A stretch of DNA of 64,000 nt, from NCBI GenBank assembly GCA_029959195.1, contig CP114126.1:1674001-1738000 (forward strand), given 5' to 3'. Positions 43,163 through 54,106 of the stretch are shown piece after piece (position 1 is the stretch's first letter; every line of letters begins with the position of its first letter). The stretch comes from Dictyophora rubrovolvata. Taxonomy: Eukaryota; Basidiomycota; Agaricomycetes; Phallales; Phallaceae. A program made the translations under genes and the position numbers. The notes below the pieces were generated by a model. The model was given only the letters and a program-made list of their open reading frames with translations. It had not been told where the DNA came from and did no database searches.

Positions 43163-44095
43163 TCATGGATCGCAACGAGTTTCCAGCACTCGAATGAACC
43201 ACCTTATGGCTTTGCAATGCCACTCTTCCTGCTTTCGTTCGTCCTCAGCGGATTCCGACCTCGTTTCTCTGATCTCTTTCATCTCGTGTCGAATATCACT
43301 ACTGCATTGAGCAGCATCCTTCAAACGCAAAACCCTTGTAGGCTTCCATCCAACCGGAAGTCGTTGGTTTGTGAAGAAATCATCGACCAGACTTTGATCG
43401 ACATACCACTGCCCCTGTTCGTCTTGCTTGCCGAATATTTGTATGATCATTGCGAACTCCGCACGGCCCAGTTCTGCATGAAGAGGGTCTAGTGGGGCTT
43501 TGGATTCCAGCTCGCGTTCGACCCTATAGTTCGCTATGACGGATGTAGTGTACACGTTCTCGGACCCCGGGTGTAAAGGACAAGCGATACTTAAAAAGCG
43601 CCGCATCAGAATGGGATCGACTTTAATGGGTGCGTATTCGACGCCGTCGCATTCGTTTTTCTTCGGGTTGGCATCATCGTGTACCAAACTGGCATTATGT
43701 TCAATTAGATTGTGTTGAGCTGTTTCGTGCAGATCGAAAGGGTGTGTGAACCGCCTTCGAAGTAACGTGAATGATCCGACAGCCATGAAGAATGCAAATC
43801 CAGAGGAAAGTCCGAATGCCTCTTTCAAAGCTGTCATAATATCCGTGAAGGTTATTTGTCGACCGGAGCGAGGTAAATAACCATGGTTAGCAAGGGCATT
43901 GAGGGCGGGGCAGGGTGCACGAGAGCAGTCTGTCGATGGTGCGATGAAGCAATGTGGGTCAACATCGTCAGACGACGAAGACACCTGTATTGAGTTCTTC
44001 CCAAAAGGGCAGGAGGTAGGTTTTATGGGAGAGGTGACAGCAGAAGGGGATGACTCGGAAGGTTGGGAAAGCGGTACTATAATTGTGCCAGGCAT
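43163..44095 (-). CDS. Haem-thiolate peroxidase (chloroperoxidase / unspecific peroxygenase family)
   Basis: The family uses a cysteine-ligated haem and H2O2 to oxygenate or halogenate organic substrates. Single exon, 310 aa, ATG at 44095. The proximal haem-ligand motif is SRAPCPALNALANHGYLPR (PCP cysteine at about residue 61). The downstream acidic motif reads EHNASLVHDD, where the family usually has EHD or EGD, so the Asp is Asn here. RAEFAMIIQIFGKQDEQGQW and FFTNQRLPVGWKP match the distal helix region, with Glu in RAEF-type position. No N-terminal signal peptide is visible (MPGTIIVPLSQPSESSPSAV), unlike secreted peroxygenases; a hydrophobic segment FAFFMAVGSFTLL lies inside. A cytosolic or membrane-associated member is likely. 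The C-tail is charged. Confidence 0.85.
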   Translation of the reverse strand: MPGTIIVPLSQPSESSPSAVTSPIKPTSCPFGKNSIQVSSSSDDVDPHCFIAPSTDCSRAPCPALNALANHGYLPRSGRQITFTDIMTALKEAFGLSSGFAFFMAVGSFTLLRRRFTHPFDLHETAQHNLIEHNASLVHDDANPKKNECDGVEYAPIKVDPILMRRFLSIACPLHPGSENVYTTSVIANYRVERELESKAPLDPLHAELGRAEFAMIIQIFGKQDEQGQWYVDQSLVDDFFTNQRLPVGWKPTRVLRLKDAAQCSSDIRHEMKEIRETRSESAEDERKQEEWHCKAIRWFIRVLETRCDP

Positions 44096-46218
44096 GTTAT
44101 ACGCTGTAGAGTATGGTCGTATTACTGAAAATTATATATGATAGTAGTAATAGAGTGAAATGGAATGATAGTAATGTAGTGTAGATGCGAGTTGAAGCTA
44201 AATATCTGAAACTGGCTTCTTTTTATACATTTTACGCTTCCCCAGGCTGCTGAGCCTTTCCTGCCAGTAAATGCACGTGAGATCGGCTCAGTCATCGCCT
44301 CGAAGCCATTATTGATATTTCAGTTTGAGGCGAAAGCTCCATGGAAATACACGACCACCGTTTGAATCGACGAACTGGCCAATGAGCTTTTGATTTTCTG
44401 CAAGGCGATCTCGTCATCTATGAGTCTGTGGCCATCAATCAATCACAGCGCGAAAATCATTTATTTATAAACGCTTATAGACTCTTGGTGCTAGTCAGTT
44501 GACTGATCTGGCGCCCTGTTGAGGCTGTATGTCGCTTGATCTTCTTGAATGATCTTAGACTGTCCTCTTCTCCATTTGAATCAGCATCAAATGTTCCTCT
44601 TTCCCGTGCCTTGCGCACATGCAACAGAAGACGAAAGCAAGAAAGCTACATAGCACGTTCATGTGCTATAATGTTTGATAGTACATTGCAGAGCGCCCAT
44701 CAGGATATGGAGTATTCAGACGATATCTCTCCTCCGGACCACTCGGGCGCGTAATAGCCGTTAGAGACCGGAATCACCTGTTGCCTTGTATTTTGTATCC
44801 ACGGAGCCTATGATTCTCAACTGTCTACCAGAGTAACTACCTGAGCAGTGTGGGAGTTGACGACTCAGCAGGATCCATGATTGATAGTCATGTATACTAC
44901 CTCAATATGTACCACACTAGCTGAACATGATGGCTAGTTGCTGCTTCTCCTGAGAACTTTGATTAGAGATGTCCACTCGAATTAGCCTATTTGAATATGT
45001 AACCATAGGAAGCATTCTGAAGTCGAAGTGTTGACCTTCCATCTGTGGATCCATTGCAATGATTTACGGCACCTATTGATCAGCCTTGTATCTTCCTGAG
45101 GAGCTGGTTTTATGGTGATGATGTACATACGTTATATCGTGAAGTTCCCAAGTCATATTCGTGTACGGTTGCCTCAGCTGGCACTAGGCATTGAGTTCTA
45201 ACCCCAATTGTACTTCCAAGTGGTGATTCAAAACTATGTTTGCATTATGTCCACATACTAGGTGTCAGTGAAACAAGTGACTCGTGAGAATACTTTGCAC
45301 TTGGCGCTGAGCATATTTATTCAATTTTGTTATCATCGTCCTTTTTAGAGAAAGCATGAGATGGTATACATGCCTGGTACCGGTGATAAGTCAGAGAGAT
45401 TCCGTGCCCACCAACCGGCCCAAAGGCAAAGGTTTTCGACGTCTTGATCCGTAGATATTAGAAACCAATTGAAACTCGAGTTTAAAACACGAGACACAAC
45501 ATCATCAGCCCAACGTCGCATGAGTCCATTGGCACGTTTGCCAGTGGAACTAGTATCTGTAGAAGTCTGAAATATATAGTGTAGGCTGCGCGACATTTCT
45601 GTGAGAAGAAAATAGTATTTTGACTCACAGAGTCACAGTGCTACGAAAGACCATTAAAACGAGTCAAACATTTGATGATGAGTTGCTAGGGGTCTAATGT
45701 TTTGCTGGCACTAAAGCGAAGGCTGGACCCAGCATAGATGATAAAATACCAATTTGATATATATGTATAGAACGTATTGGACCAGAACTGTTTCAAGTCG
45801 GTCAGAATTTAGATTCTCGCAGATTCCAATATACGGAGCATGTAATGTAATCATCAGGATGGCTTCAGGTATTTGAGTATTGCAGGCAATTTTGAACACG
45901 AAAGACTCGGAACAGCTAATATTATTCAAACGAGGGTGGCAACTGGACTTGATATATAACGGTATTACTAGAGGTGTCAGCGTTTGGATCGACTTGAAAA
46001 AGAATCAACTCAGGGCTGTGAAAATGAGTTTTCGTTGGTTATACATGGTTGAGTTCGCGTCCACCGCGTCCACATTATTTGAAAATCGTGACCTCACGTC
46101 ACGTGGATGTGACAAGGTTCAAACAGGCGCTTATCTTGTCCTCCTACTCTTATTTCCTCGGAATTCCGATAATCTTTCAGTAAAGAAAAAAGGATGACCG
46201 CAGCTTTCGTGAAAGGAC
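44096..46218. other. Long intergenic stretch with a possible exon fragment
   Basis: At 45345-45596 the minus strand has a frame that begins just after an intron-acceptor-like TATATTTCAG and reads KRANGLMRRWADDVVSRVLN and NWFLISTDQDVENLCLWAGW to a stop. It looks protein-like but I found no partner exon, so it may be a gene fragment. A TATACA box-like word lies near 44224, about 130 bases upstream of the peroxidase gene start (minus strand). Nothing else is supported. Confidence 0.4.
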
Positions 46219-47184
46219 ATGGCTTCGACTTTGACCGAACAAACGAGGGAAAACGCTCCTGCAATCGAAGTTTTTGGCGTCGGCCTTGGAAGAACAGGGG
46301 TAAAGTAACAAATTTTATCTTCTGTTTCCTTCTGTAACGGTCCTTTTTCTCTTCCAAAGACATTGAGTCTCTGCAAAGCCCTTGAGATCCTTGGATTTGG
46401 GCCGTGCTGGCATCCGCTCAACGTTAATTCGTACGAAAAGAAAAGATGGGACGGATGGATTGCTTTAGCAGAAGGTACCAGGCATCTATTCCATTCTCCA
46501 GTTTTTTGTTAACATCCCCTAAAAAAGGGGATTCGTCACCAGATAAATGTGATGAAGTATTAAGGGGATACCGATCTGCCGCAGATGGTCCATCTGGCAT
46601 TGTTGCTTCTTCGCTTATACAGGCATATCCCCACGCCAAGTTCATTCTAGTAAGATTTTCATGCCAGAGGTTTCCCATGTGCATGATTTGACCATTTCGC
46701 AGACGACACGAGATCCCAAAAACTGGGAAGACAGCGTCAAAAACACCATTTTTGGGATGTTTGAACAGCGAAAGCGAATGAAAGATCCCCGATCAGAGAC
46801 GAACAAGTTGTGGAGATGGCTACAGATTTATTTCGGTAAGCTGTCTAGTCTTCATCGCTCACGTTCAGCCTTTTTTTAAGCATTTGCAGAGGTATACCAT
46901 GCCGGAAGAATTTCGACGCATGCACAAGAAGAATTTTTGAAACACGAGGAACACATTAAAAAGATAATTCCTCCAGATCAATTGCTCATCTATCGCGTTG
47001 GCGAAGGCTGGGATCGCTTGGCTAGTTTTCTCGGGGTGTATGTTATTCACTATATTCCTCGTTCTTTCTTTTTGTTGAGGGGAACAAAAATAATTCTAGG
47101 CCTGTGCCTGCTGTGCCATTTCCAATTACAAACGAAAGGGCCGAAATGGCGGATAGGATTGCTAATGCATTACAGACACCCTGA
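46219..47184 (+). CDS. Sulfotransferase-like protein (Sulfotransferase_4 type, common in basidiomycetes)
   Basis: Start ATG at 46219 (MASTLTEQTRENAPAIEVFG). The PAPS-binding P-loop-like motif GLGRTGTLSLCKALEILGFG spans the first intron. Then a short exon to LAEG, DSSPDKCDEVLRGYRSAADG with PSGIVASSLIQAYPHAKFIL, TTRDPKNWEDSVKNTIFGMF (3'-phosphate-binding RDP), HEEHIKKIIPPDQLLIYRVG, EGWDRLASFLG, and PVPAVPFPITNERAEMADR to the stop. The last intron uses a GTATGT donor two bases after the first possible GT; only this gives VPVPAVPFP. About 245 aa, near the usual size. The family is large in mushrooms; true substrates are unknown and some members may not be sulfotransferases. Confidence 0.85.
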
Positions 47185-47599
47185 ACGGAACCAAAGAGGG
47201 TCTTATTCTTTTAATTGACATCAAACTCTTTTGTGCTTAAAACACAGAAATAGGCATTGGTAACATTTTTTCTCCCTTTCACTTGCTTCGAAAGAAAAGT
47301 CTAAACCAAGCGCCCGAAGCTATCATTTTACTCTTGCCGATGGATATTTAAATACTCCAAACGCCGTCAGATTGCACGAACCGTTAACATCATCTTGAAT
47401 AGGAGGTCAAGCAAATGACCTGATATGCACATATTGGCTTCTGTTTGTCGTGAGAAGGGCGCAGGCCAAGAAACTCCGCACATGTAACGGGAATGGTGTT
47501 CACTCCTGAGTCTTGTAAGTAGGATCGCTTGGGAATTGTTATACCTTATTATTCACATCGTAACAATCGCCGAATGAAACTTACGAATTTAAACTCCTA

Positions 47600-47820
47600 G
47601 ATACAGCTTGGGATGTAAAAAATCGATTGCCATTGCTATGACTGTGGTTGGTGTAGAGAGAATATTCCTGAGTGGAAGGTTTATTTGTGATGGGACTGAG
47701 TAAGGTAACAAGACGAGGGGGAAACCACCCATTCATCTTCTACATTGTTGGTTTTAGGCCCTCCGTAAGGCTCAGAGTCATTTTGTGTGAGTTGCACATG
47801 AGTTACTGAAATTTGACTGG
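47600..47820 (+). pseudogene. Second hAT transposase tail, decayed
   Basis: The plus strand reads SIAIAMTVVGVERIFLSGRF then ICDGTE and a stop, followed after a gap by PSVRLRVILCELHM. This follows the hATC pattern (SVxVERxFSxGRxI ... LSPxSVRxLMCL). It differs from the tail inside the 5806-6830 element, so it belongs to another hAT lineage. No terminal repeats or target duplication were found around it. Old and fragmentary. Confidence 0.5.
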
Positions 47821-47837
47821 GGTCATCGTGATGACCA

Positions 47838-48050
47838 GTGCAACCTGGTCAAGATGCAAGGACCAACGCGCCACAATCTCAACTTGGGGGAAATGGTCTT
47901 GAGCCTCAGGGAGGGTCTGAAACCAATAGCGTTGAAAATAAGTGGGAGGTTTTCTTCCTCTTGTCACCCTATTTCGTATTGCTCAGGCTCCCAATCCAAC
48001 TCACGACGCAATGGGAAAACTCCCCTTCGCAGAAGTCTCAGGCCTAATCA
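47838..48050 (+). pseudogene. Degenerate copy of part of the 40197-41401 gene
   Basis: The plus strand encodes NAPQSQLGGNGLEPQGGS, matching NAPQSQLGVNDLGSQGGY/S of the AT-hook-like gene; the DNA around it is also alike (for example GCGCCACAATCTCAACTTGG against GCGCCGCAATCGCAGCTTGG). Similarity continues weakly (CAATGGGAAAACTCCCCTTC against GAATGGGAACGTCTTCCCCT), where the source gene encodes REWERLPL. The copy has no start of its own and no upstream domain. It directly follows the hAT fossil, so capture or insertion by a transposon is one explanation; segmental duplication is the other. Confidence 0.55.
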
Positions 48051-50772
48051 CAACACTGGTGGTAATCTTCTTTTATATCCCAAACTGTGTACCTGTGAAT
48101 ACAAATTTGCAAGTCCCGCTCAAACAATTGCCAACCCTTGTCACTGGCGTGATGTGAAGGTATAACAACTCCTATCATGGGGGTGAACACTACTCCCTCC
48201 CGTCGCAGATGCAGGTTTCAGCGTGCATGGGAGCTCCTCCGAGTCTAATTCTCCCCGGAAACTAGACAAGGTATCCGACGTATTGTAGAACTCGGTCATG
48301 CACGCACACCCCGGCATGCTGGAGTCGTACAAAACGGATTCACAGCGGGCCACTGTCCGTGGCGTTGCATTGCATTCAAAGTTCAGCAGTGAGCTTTTAT
48401 ACCCCGTCTTCAAAACCCCTCGCAGTTTTTCGTCATCAATTACGTCGACTAGTAAACCTTAACAATTCCCTGAGGGGTGTCTATGGACATTATTTGCATA
48501 ATATAGGTCCTACTAACCTCCCTTCCCCATTGCCAACTTTCTCGTCCAGTTTCTTTATCTGGGAGAATTCGATATTCAGCGTTCAACGGGAAAAAAATTG
48601 ATTCTACTCATCCCGTACAAAGCGGTGCTTCTTTCGTATCTATGACGTTTGCAATTACACTAATCAAGTTTTGATATGAATGTGCAATGACCTTACAAAT
48701 CAACATGACGGTACCAGTCCGACTAATAATTCAAAAACTGATATACAAAATGGTGTCCGGAAATCACAGACGAACAAAACGTTGGTCAATGACGCACAAA
48801 CAAAACCACCATTTTCTCCACAGAAAGCACAATATTCCCACTTGCTCATAATCCGAGTTCAAGTACCAAAATAAGCCAAATGTATTCAGCATTGCATAGT
48901 CGCACGCGGCTGAAAAAATGGTCTTCTTTTCAACGTAATAAACCCATTTTGGGTGCATACTATATGGTACTCGGAGCCGACCTCCTGAGAGCATGAACTA
49001 ACGTTTCCCAAATTCCTACGGAACGAAGAAGGGTTATCAAAACATATAGTACTTTGCAATTGCCAAATGTATTGGGCTTGACCTGAACTGGGGTTTTCTC
49101 AATGGCCCCACTGGTGTATGCCGATCCCGAGCATCTAGAGCTCGACACTGAATTCAAACTCTTCTCTATTCAGTTGCAAAAGAAAATTAGACTACCTAAG
49201 ACTATTTGAGGAAAAAACGGGTATGAAATCTGGCTGAGGAGAATGCTCTTCTGATACCTATCGCGCCCGATCGATTCTCGGTTGGATCAATTCATCGCCA
49301 GTATGTTTTGTAAACCTTTCTCGCAATTACCAAATGAATTGATGGCTTATGTTGAGGACCGGAACGGCTTACACGGAGATCACGTGGAAATAGACCAATT
49401 AGCAATGGCGCGTCTGGTCAGCACTCAACTATATTGCAATTAGTATTTGATTCGTATTGAGTGCAGTTTCTCGCCTTTCCTTCACACTTAGATACTTAAG
49501 TCCCTCGTTCCTGCTTACTCATAAACCATGTATATAATAACCAATAGCTAGAACAAAAATATCATCAGGGAGTTTCCCCCCATTTTCGCAACTTTTCCAT
49601 CAGTTTGAGTCTTAAGAAATAAATCTTCTCTTCATGAATTCAACTATACAATTCTCTCTATCTATATAAAAATCCCTTATTTTCCCTCGACACACATAAA
49701 CACTGGTTCCCTGCCAGTGGATCTCTGCGTACTCCTGTACAGTGCGCATCACTTACCCCGCCCGGCGAGAATTTTTAAGAATCTCACTCTAGCTCGACAT
49801 CATATATAATCAAGTTATGTAAGCCGTATTCGGCTTCAATTCACATGTGCAAGTGATCGATGATCATGAGTATAAGTGTTACTGTCATGAATTTTGAAAC
49901 TTGCTATATGCTTTTAATTGCCCCATGGCATGACCCTTAGTGCCTAATGAATATTCAATGTACACTACCTCCAGACAATTCAAAATTCAAAGTTTGACTT
50001 ATTAAACTTTCCACCAATGTGGACGTTGACGTCAAAGCCTGCTGCACCATTTTCGAAGCTTTACATGTCAAAACTTGAGATCCTGATAAATAAACACCAC
50101 CTACAATTCCAAACAGTGCATTTGACAGTCGGACCTCGGGCAAATCTCAACATCAAGAACCAAATCATTTGTTTTCGTCTGCGTCGGCGGTCGGCGGACA
50201 AGAAACCCAGCTTCTGTCCAAACCTCGTGACTCATGCTCATTCTTTGATCTATAAAACATTCTTTTTAAGAAACGTTCCCTTCTATTTGTGGTTAAATTC
50301 AAATTATGATCACTAATAATTTTACCGATCGCGTCATGCGGGGAAACCATACAAGGAACATTGAATTCATTACGCAGTAATGGCGTTGCGCTCGCTCCCA
50401 ATATGTCGGCGTACGTCGCAGCCAGACGTTTCAGAGTTCACCTTTACGTTACCTCAAAGATTGTTCCTCGTTGTAGCGGTTTGTTTCTCCGATTTCAATG
50501 CCAATACTGATTACTAATAATAGTAACTGCTGGATTGCGCAATCTGAAGACATATACAATAATTATAACACATAGAATTTGTGGTGATGGTCTTCTCTTT
50601 TTTTTCGCTCAGCTTTCGAAAATAGTTCACTTCGTTCCTTGTCCGCCTATGATTCACCTTACGGAATACGGCGAGTTAGTAGCGGACCACCTGCGGTATA
50701 AAACTATCACTTACTAAATCTTGAGGACCTGTTCAATACGGTTCAAATAACCCAAACAACAAACACATATTC
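48051..50772. other. Long intergenic stretch, no supported gene
   Basis: Frames at 48141-48413 (minus, Cys-containing, no start with signal) and 49303-49443 (plus, MFCKPFSQLPNELMAYVEDR, faintly F-box-like) are too weak to call. A TATAAAAA word near 50698 precedes the DUF6593 gene by about 75 bases, a likely core promoter. Otherwise AT-rich with no repeats seen. Confidence 0.4.
50695..50705 (+). promoter_or_regulatory. Possible TATA box of DUF6593 copy 2
   Basis: GGTATAAAACT lies about 70-75 bases upstream of the ATG at 50773, a plausible position for a core promoter with a short leader. Confidence 0.4.
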
Positions 50773-51524
50773 ATGTCGGATCATCGCCTTGACAAAGCTA
50801 CACTCGGTCTCCCACTTTTCCTCGAAGATACAACCGGATTCTGGCAAGGACCTACCGATTTCTTGGACATATACGACAGACCTCCATTTATCCACGTCAG
50901 AAATCAAATAGACCTTATTTCTCGAAAGATGAGGATTGACATTTTCGAGACGTCCTCACGATATGGGGTTCGAAGTGGGATATCACTTCATTTAGAACCG
51001 GACGTGAATGGGAATATTGTGTGTATAAATGATGGTACACGGAAACGGGTGCCGGCGGAAAGTTGGTTATGTAAATGTGGGAGTGCTGGAAGGTTAATAG
51101 TCCAATTGTGAAAAAAAAAAATCTTTCTAAATGACTCTGATTTTAGACAATTTCAAGCTTCGGATGGTGAGATTTACAGATGGTCGTTTCTGAACTTGGG
51201 GCACGATGTCGAGTGGACGGTAAGAGGATATCGCATTTCTTACTTGTTTTAACCCCAGCCGCCTCAATCAAATTGAACAGTGCACCAACCTGGAAAGAAA
51301 CGAGATTGTTGCACATTATGATCTCAAAAGTGAATTTGAGCCTCCATATTCGACGTCGGGGAACGTGTTGATAGTGTATGAACTATGGATCGATCTAGCG
51401 ATAGGCGAGTTTTTTTGTGAAAAAAAGGCAATGTAACGTTTTACTCAATTGAAATTTATGGCTATTAGAGTTCGTTGCTTCGTTAATTATGATGCGGCAC
51501 CTTTTGACCATCGGAGCCATATGA
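50773..51524 (+). CDS. DUF6593 domain protein (copy 2) with a GC-AG intron
   Basis: Four exons: 50773-51092, 51147-51219, 51281-51404, 51469-51524, about 190 aa. Aligns with the 15854 gene along its length: PLFLEDTTGF against PLFFEDKTGK; DFLDIYDRPPF against DFTDIYDRSPF; FQASDGEIYRWSF; VEWTCTNLERNEIVAHYDLK; PPYSTSGNVLIVYE; EFVASLIMMRHL. Intron positions and phases are identical. The third intron starts with GCGAGT instead of GT (51405-51468) and ends TATTAG; splicing there is needed to reach the conserved C-terminal helix. Function unknown. The middle part (residues about 40-95) has diverged most between copies. Confidence 0.87.
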
Positions 51525-51705
51525 TTTATTTAGGTATGAAAAGAACTTGAAGCACCAAAATGTACACGGCCACATTGCCTATCATATCTAGTTTTTGCCA
51601 TGTTTGTACAATTTGTATATTATTGTATTTGACATCCTTTGTCGCATAAGTAATAAATAACATGTGGATAAATAAATAAATAAATAAAACGAATAAAGAG
51701 CGTTT

Positions 51706-53104
51706 TCATGCTTGTCTTGTCTTGACGATTTGGTCCGAAACCCACTCAACAATATTATTCATGAACTCACTTCCGTTTGTCTCTAGTACCGTTGCAAGTA
51801 AAGGACCACAGTGAATGCCATCCGTCTCCGAAAGAACTTTAACGCCTGCTTTGGTTCCCCTGAAGGATCTGTCGAGCTCTTCCCCGAAACGTTCGATATC
51901 CTCGGTCATGAGTTCATTACTTCCTCGGGTGATAAGGATATGACTGGTAAACTTGTATGTGTCGTGCCACCATTCTGCAGGGGCGTTATGAGGATAGCGC
52001 CAGTTATGTTCTGAGAATGTTGCAGCTTCCTTGCTGGTACTTTTTCGTGATTCTTCAGCGTTGGGGAAGGAAACCGCGGAGTCTCCTCTTTCCCTTATGA
52101 GAGAAGACCAGGCGTTGACGACTTTGGCTGGGACAAAGTCTATGATACCATGGTTATGAAAGCCAACGACATTCTGACTGTCGATGTAGTCTTCATCTGA
52201 ACATGTCCAAGGTGATATGGCAAATATTCCGGCAAACTGGGAGCGAGATATGGTGCTAGCCGTGGGGATTGAGATGGGCTCAATCAAAGGATGTGGATGG
52301 AGGAGATGAGAAAGGAGCTGGAAGAGTAATAGTCCACCTGAGGAATCGCCTGCCAGGAGGATGTTTGATGGTAGGATGTTGGAACCGAGGAGGTGGCGGA
52401 GTGCTTGAACGGTTTGTTTGAGTTGAGTTGGGAAATAAGCAAAAGGTATCAGTGCTAAAATAGATGTTGTGTTTTCGTCAAAAGAAATTATCACGAAAAT
52501 ATTCGCGCGTACTGTATTCAAGAAAGGCAACTTTTACATCCACCCCGACGTTCTGTTTGACTCTGAGACGGATGTTGTTCATGAACGTGATGTGGTTTTC
52601 GTTAAGTGGAGTGATGAAACCGTCGCCTAGATTTGGAGGATTAGGAACCAGAAAGAAAATCGCATCATCAGAATAGTGGGACGCACCGTGAAAATACAAA
52701 ATAACTTTCTGAGCATCTTCCTTCCCGATCCAATGTAACTTGGCACCATCTTCGCCCAGAACATCTGTCTTCACACCCATGCCTTCACTTTCGCCATGTT
52801 TCTTGATCCATTTCCGATAGGCTTTTGAACACGAGCCAGAGAGCCATTGCAATTGGAGTGGTGTACATAAGTTGAGTAAGGATCGAGTATACGCTCTTTT
52901 GACGTATGCAGAGTAGCTCAACTTCACCCTTACTGTTTCGTAGTCCAAGACTGCGCCAAACGCTGAAAATACTAATAAGGAGGGAGAAAGTTTGTTGTTT
53001 TTCTAATGGTGAGAGAGAGATTTGCCAATCAACGTACATGCAGATGTCACATTTGAGATGGCTTTTAGCTTGTCGTGTGCTGTAAAATGGGTGTGTGAAG
53101 ACAT
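51706..53104 (-). CDS. Alpha/beta hydrolase (fold-3, HSL-like esterase/lipase)
   Basis: Three exons. Exon 1 starts at ATG 53104 (MSSHTHFTAHDKLKAISNVT) and ends at 53038; exon 2 resumes at 52971 with FSAFGAVLDYETVRVKLSYS; a further intron follows VDVKVAFLEY, and exon 3 begins LIPFAYFPTQLKQTVQALRH. Oxyanion motif HGAS (HGG in most relatives) in VILYFHGASHYSD. Nucleophile elbow GDSSGG in LLAGDSSGGLLLFQLLS. The acid is probably in RGSNELMTED and the His in SETDGIHCGPLL, so the Ser-Asp-His triad is present. TPLQLQWLSGSCSKAYRKWI is a typical N-terminal cap stretch of this basidiomycete family. It probably hydrolyses small esters; substrate unknown. A nearby in-frame start at 53039 belongs to an intron read-through and was rejected. 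Confidence 0.85.
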
Positions 53105-53479
53105 GGCGTTGAGCGAGGGTAAAGGCGAAGAATGAGAAAACGCGGAACCAACCCCGGTTGGGCGTAGCTTCTTCCTTTGGACGCGGGCTCAGTTGGGCAT
53201 TGAAGCCTCGTTTCGCGGCAAGGCTGTGCTACCGTGTATCGAAACATCCGTTTTCTTTTTTACTCACCAAGCACAATGCTACGGGCAGTTAAGGGTGTGG
53301 AACTGTGGAAGATCCCACAATTACAAACAAAAGGCGGCCGCTTGCCGACGGAGATGACGTAATGACAAAATCCGGCCCCAGACATGACATCATACTTTTA
53401 GAAGAACGACTTTTAATATTTATTCCAGAAGAATGTTGGTCAAAACGAAATCCAAAAAGAACTCTAAACGACCTGAAAT

Positions 53480-54106
53480 ATGGCAAACTACGAAACAATA
53501 GTCATCATTCCCAACTGTTCCATAACACACATTATTAATCCATCCACGGTCATACCACTGACCACCGGAGACCTTACCCTGACCAGGTATTCCACGACGG
53601 CCTCGAATGTCCCGTCAGCACCGGCGGCCGTAGATTTGCAAGCATCTCCCGCAAATACTACAACTGCGGAATCAGTGAACTCTGAACCACCCCACTCTGG
53701 AGTTCCAGACCCAGCCAACAAACCCATTTTCACGTTGCAAATCGATCAAATGGCCTTTCCCTTATCGAGGTCTACCATATTCGGGACAGACGCTAACTCA
53801 TCGAGGCGGTACATGTTTGCCCCAGATTTAGGCCCAGTTGGTCAAACCGCCCAGGGTGGATACGTTCGTTTAGATTTGCCTGAAAGCGCTATCGAACCAG
53901 TATCCACTGATGTGAAGACCACGCAACAAGATCAGTTTGAACAAGCCTTGGTTGCAGAAGGGTTGCTGAAGGGAGGGTGGGAAGCAATTCAGGAGGATAT
54001 TACCAAAAGCGTGAAGGAGACCGTTGATAAAATCCGAGATCGAGTAACTCATTCTTTATCCACCGATACAGGACGAACACCACCGGAGGCGATAGAGCCG
54101 GAGTAG
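53480..54106 (+). CDS. Unknown acidic Ser/Thr-rich protein, 208 aa
   Basis: Not recognised. A single open frame from the ATG at 53480. The N-terminal third is Thr/Ser/Pro/Ala-rich (ASNVPSAPAAVDLQASPANT). The middle reads FTLQIDQMAFPLSRSTIFGT and YMFAPDLGPVGQTAQGGYVR. The C-terminal part is probably helical and acidic/basic mixed (QFEQALVAEGLLKGGWEAIQ, then EDITKSVKETVDKIRDRV). No signal peptide or membrane segment. Divergent from the hydrolase gene, 375 bases away. An upstream exon near 53277 (MLRAVKGVELWKI) could exist but does not join in frame by a normal intron. Confidence 0.5.
   Translation: MANYETIVIIPNCSITHIINPSTVIPLTTGDLTLTRYSTTASNVPSAPAAVDLQASPANTTTAESVNSEPPHSGVPDPANKPIFTLQIDQMAFPLSRSTIFGTDANSSRRYMFAPDLGPVGQTAQGGYVRLDLPESAIEPVSTDVKTTQQDQFEQALVAEGLLKGGWEAIQEDITKSVKETVDKIRDRVTHSLSTDTGRTPPEAIEPE

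Noticed and set aside
47838-48165. Real gene on the plus strand
   Set aside because: No start domain, three overlapping frames each carrying only part of the similarity; better read as a decayed copy.
49303-49443. F-box protein fragment (FSQLPNELMAYVEDR)
   Set aside because: Only about 12 residues resemble an F-box and there is no further domain.
52785-53039. Start of the alpha/beta hydrolase at MYVDWQISLSPLEKQQ
   Set aside because: This frame runs out of the family alignment; an exon from 53104 spliced at 53038 to 52971 restores the conserved N-terminal region.
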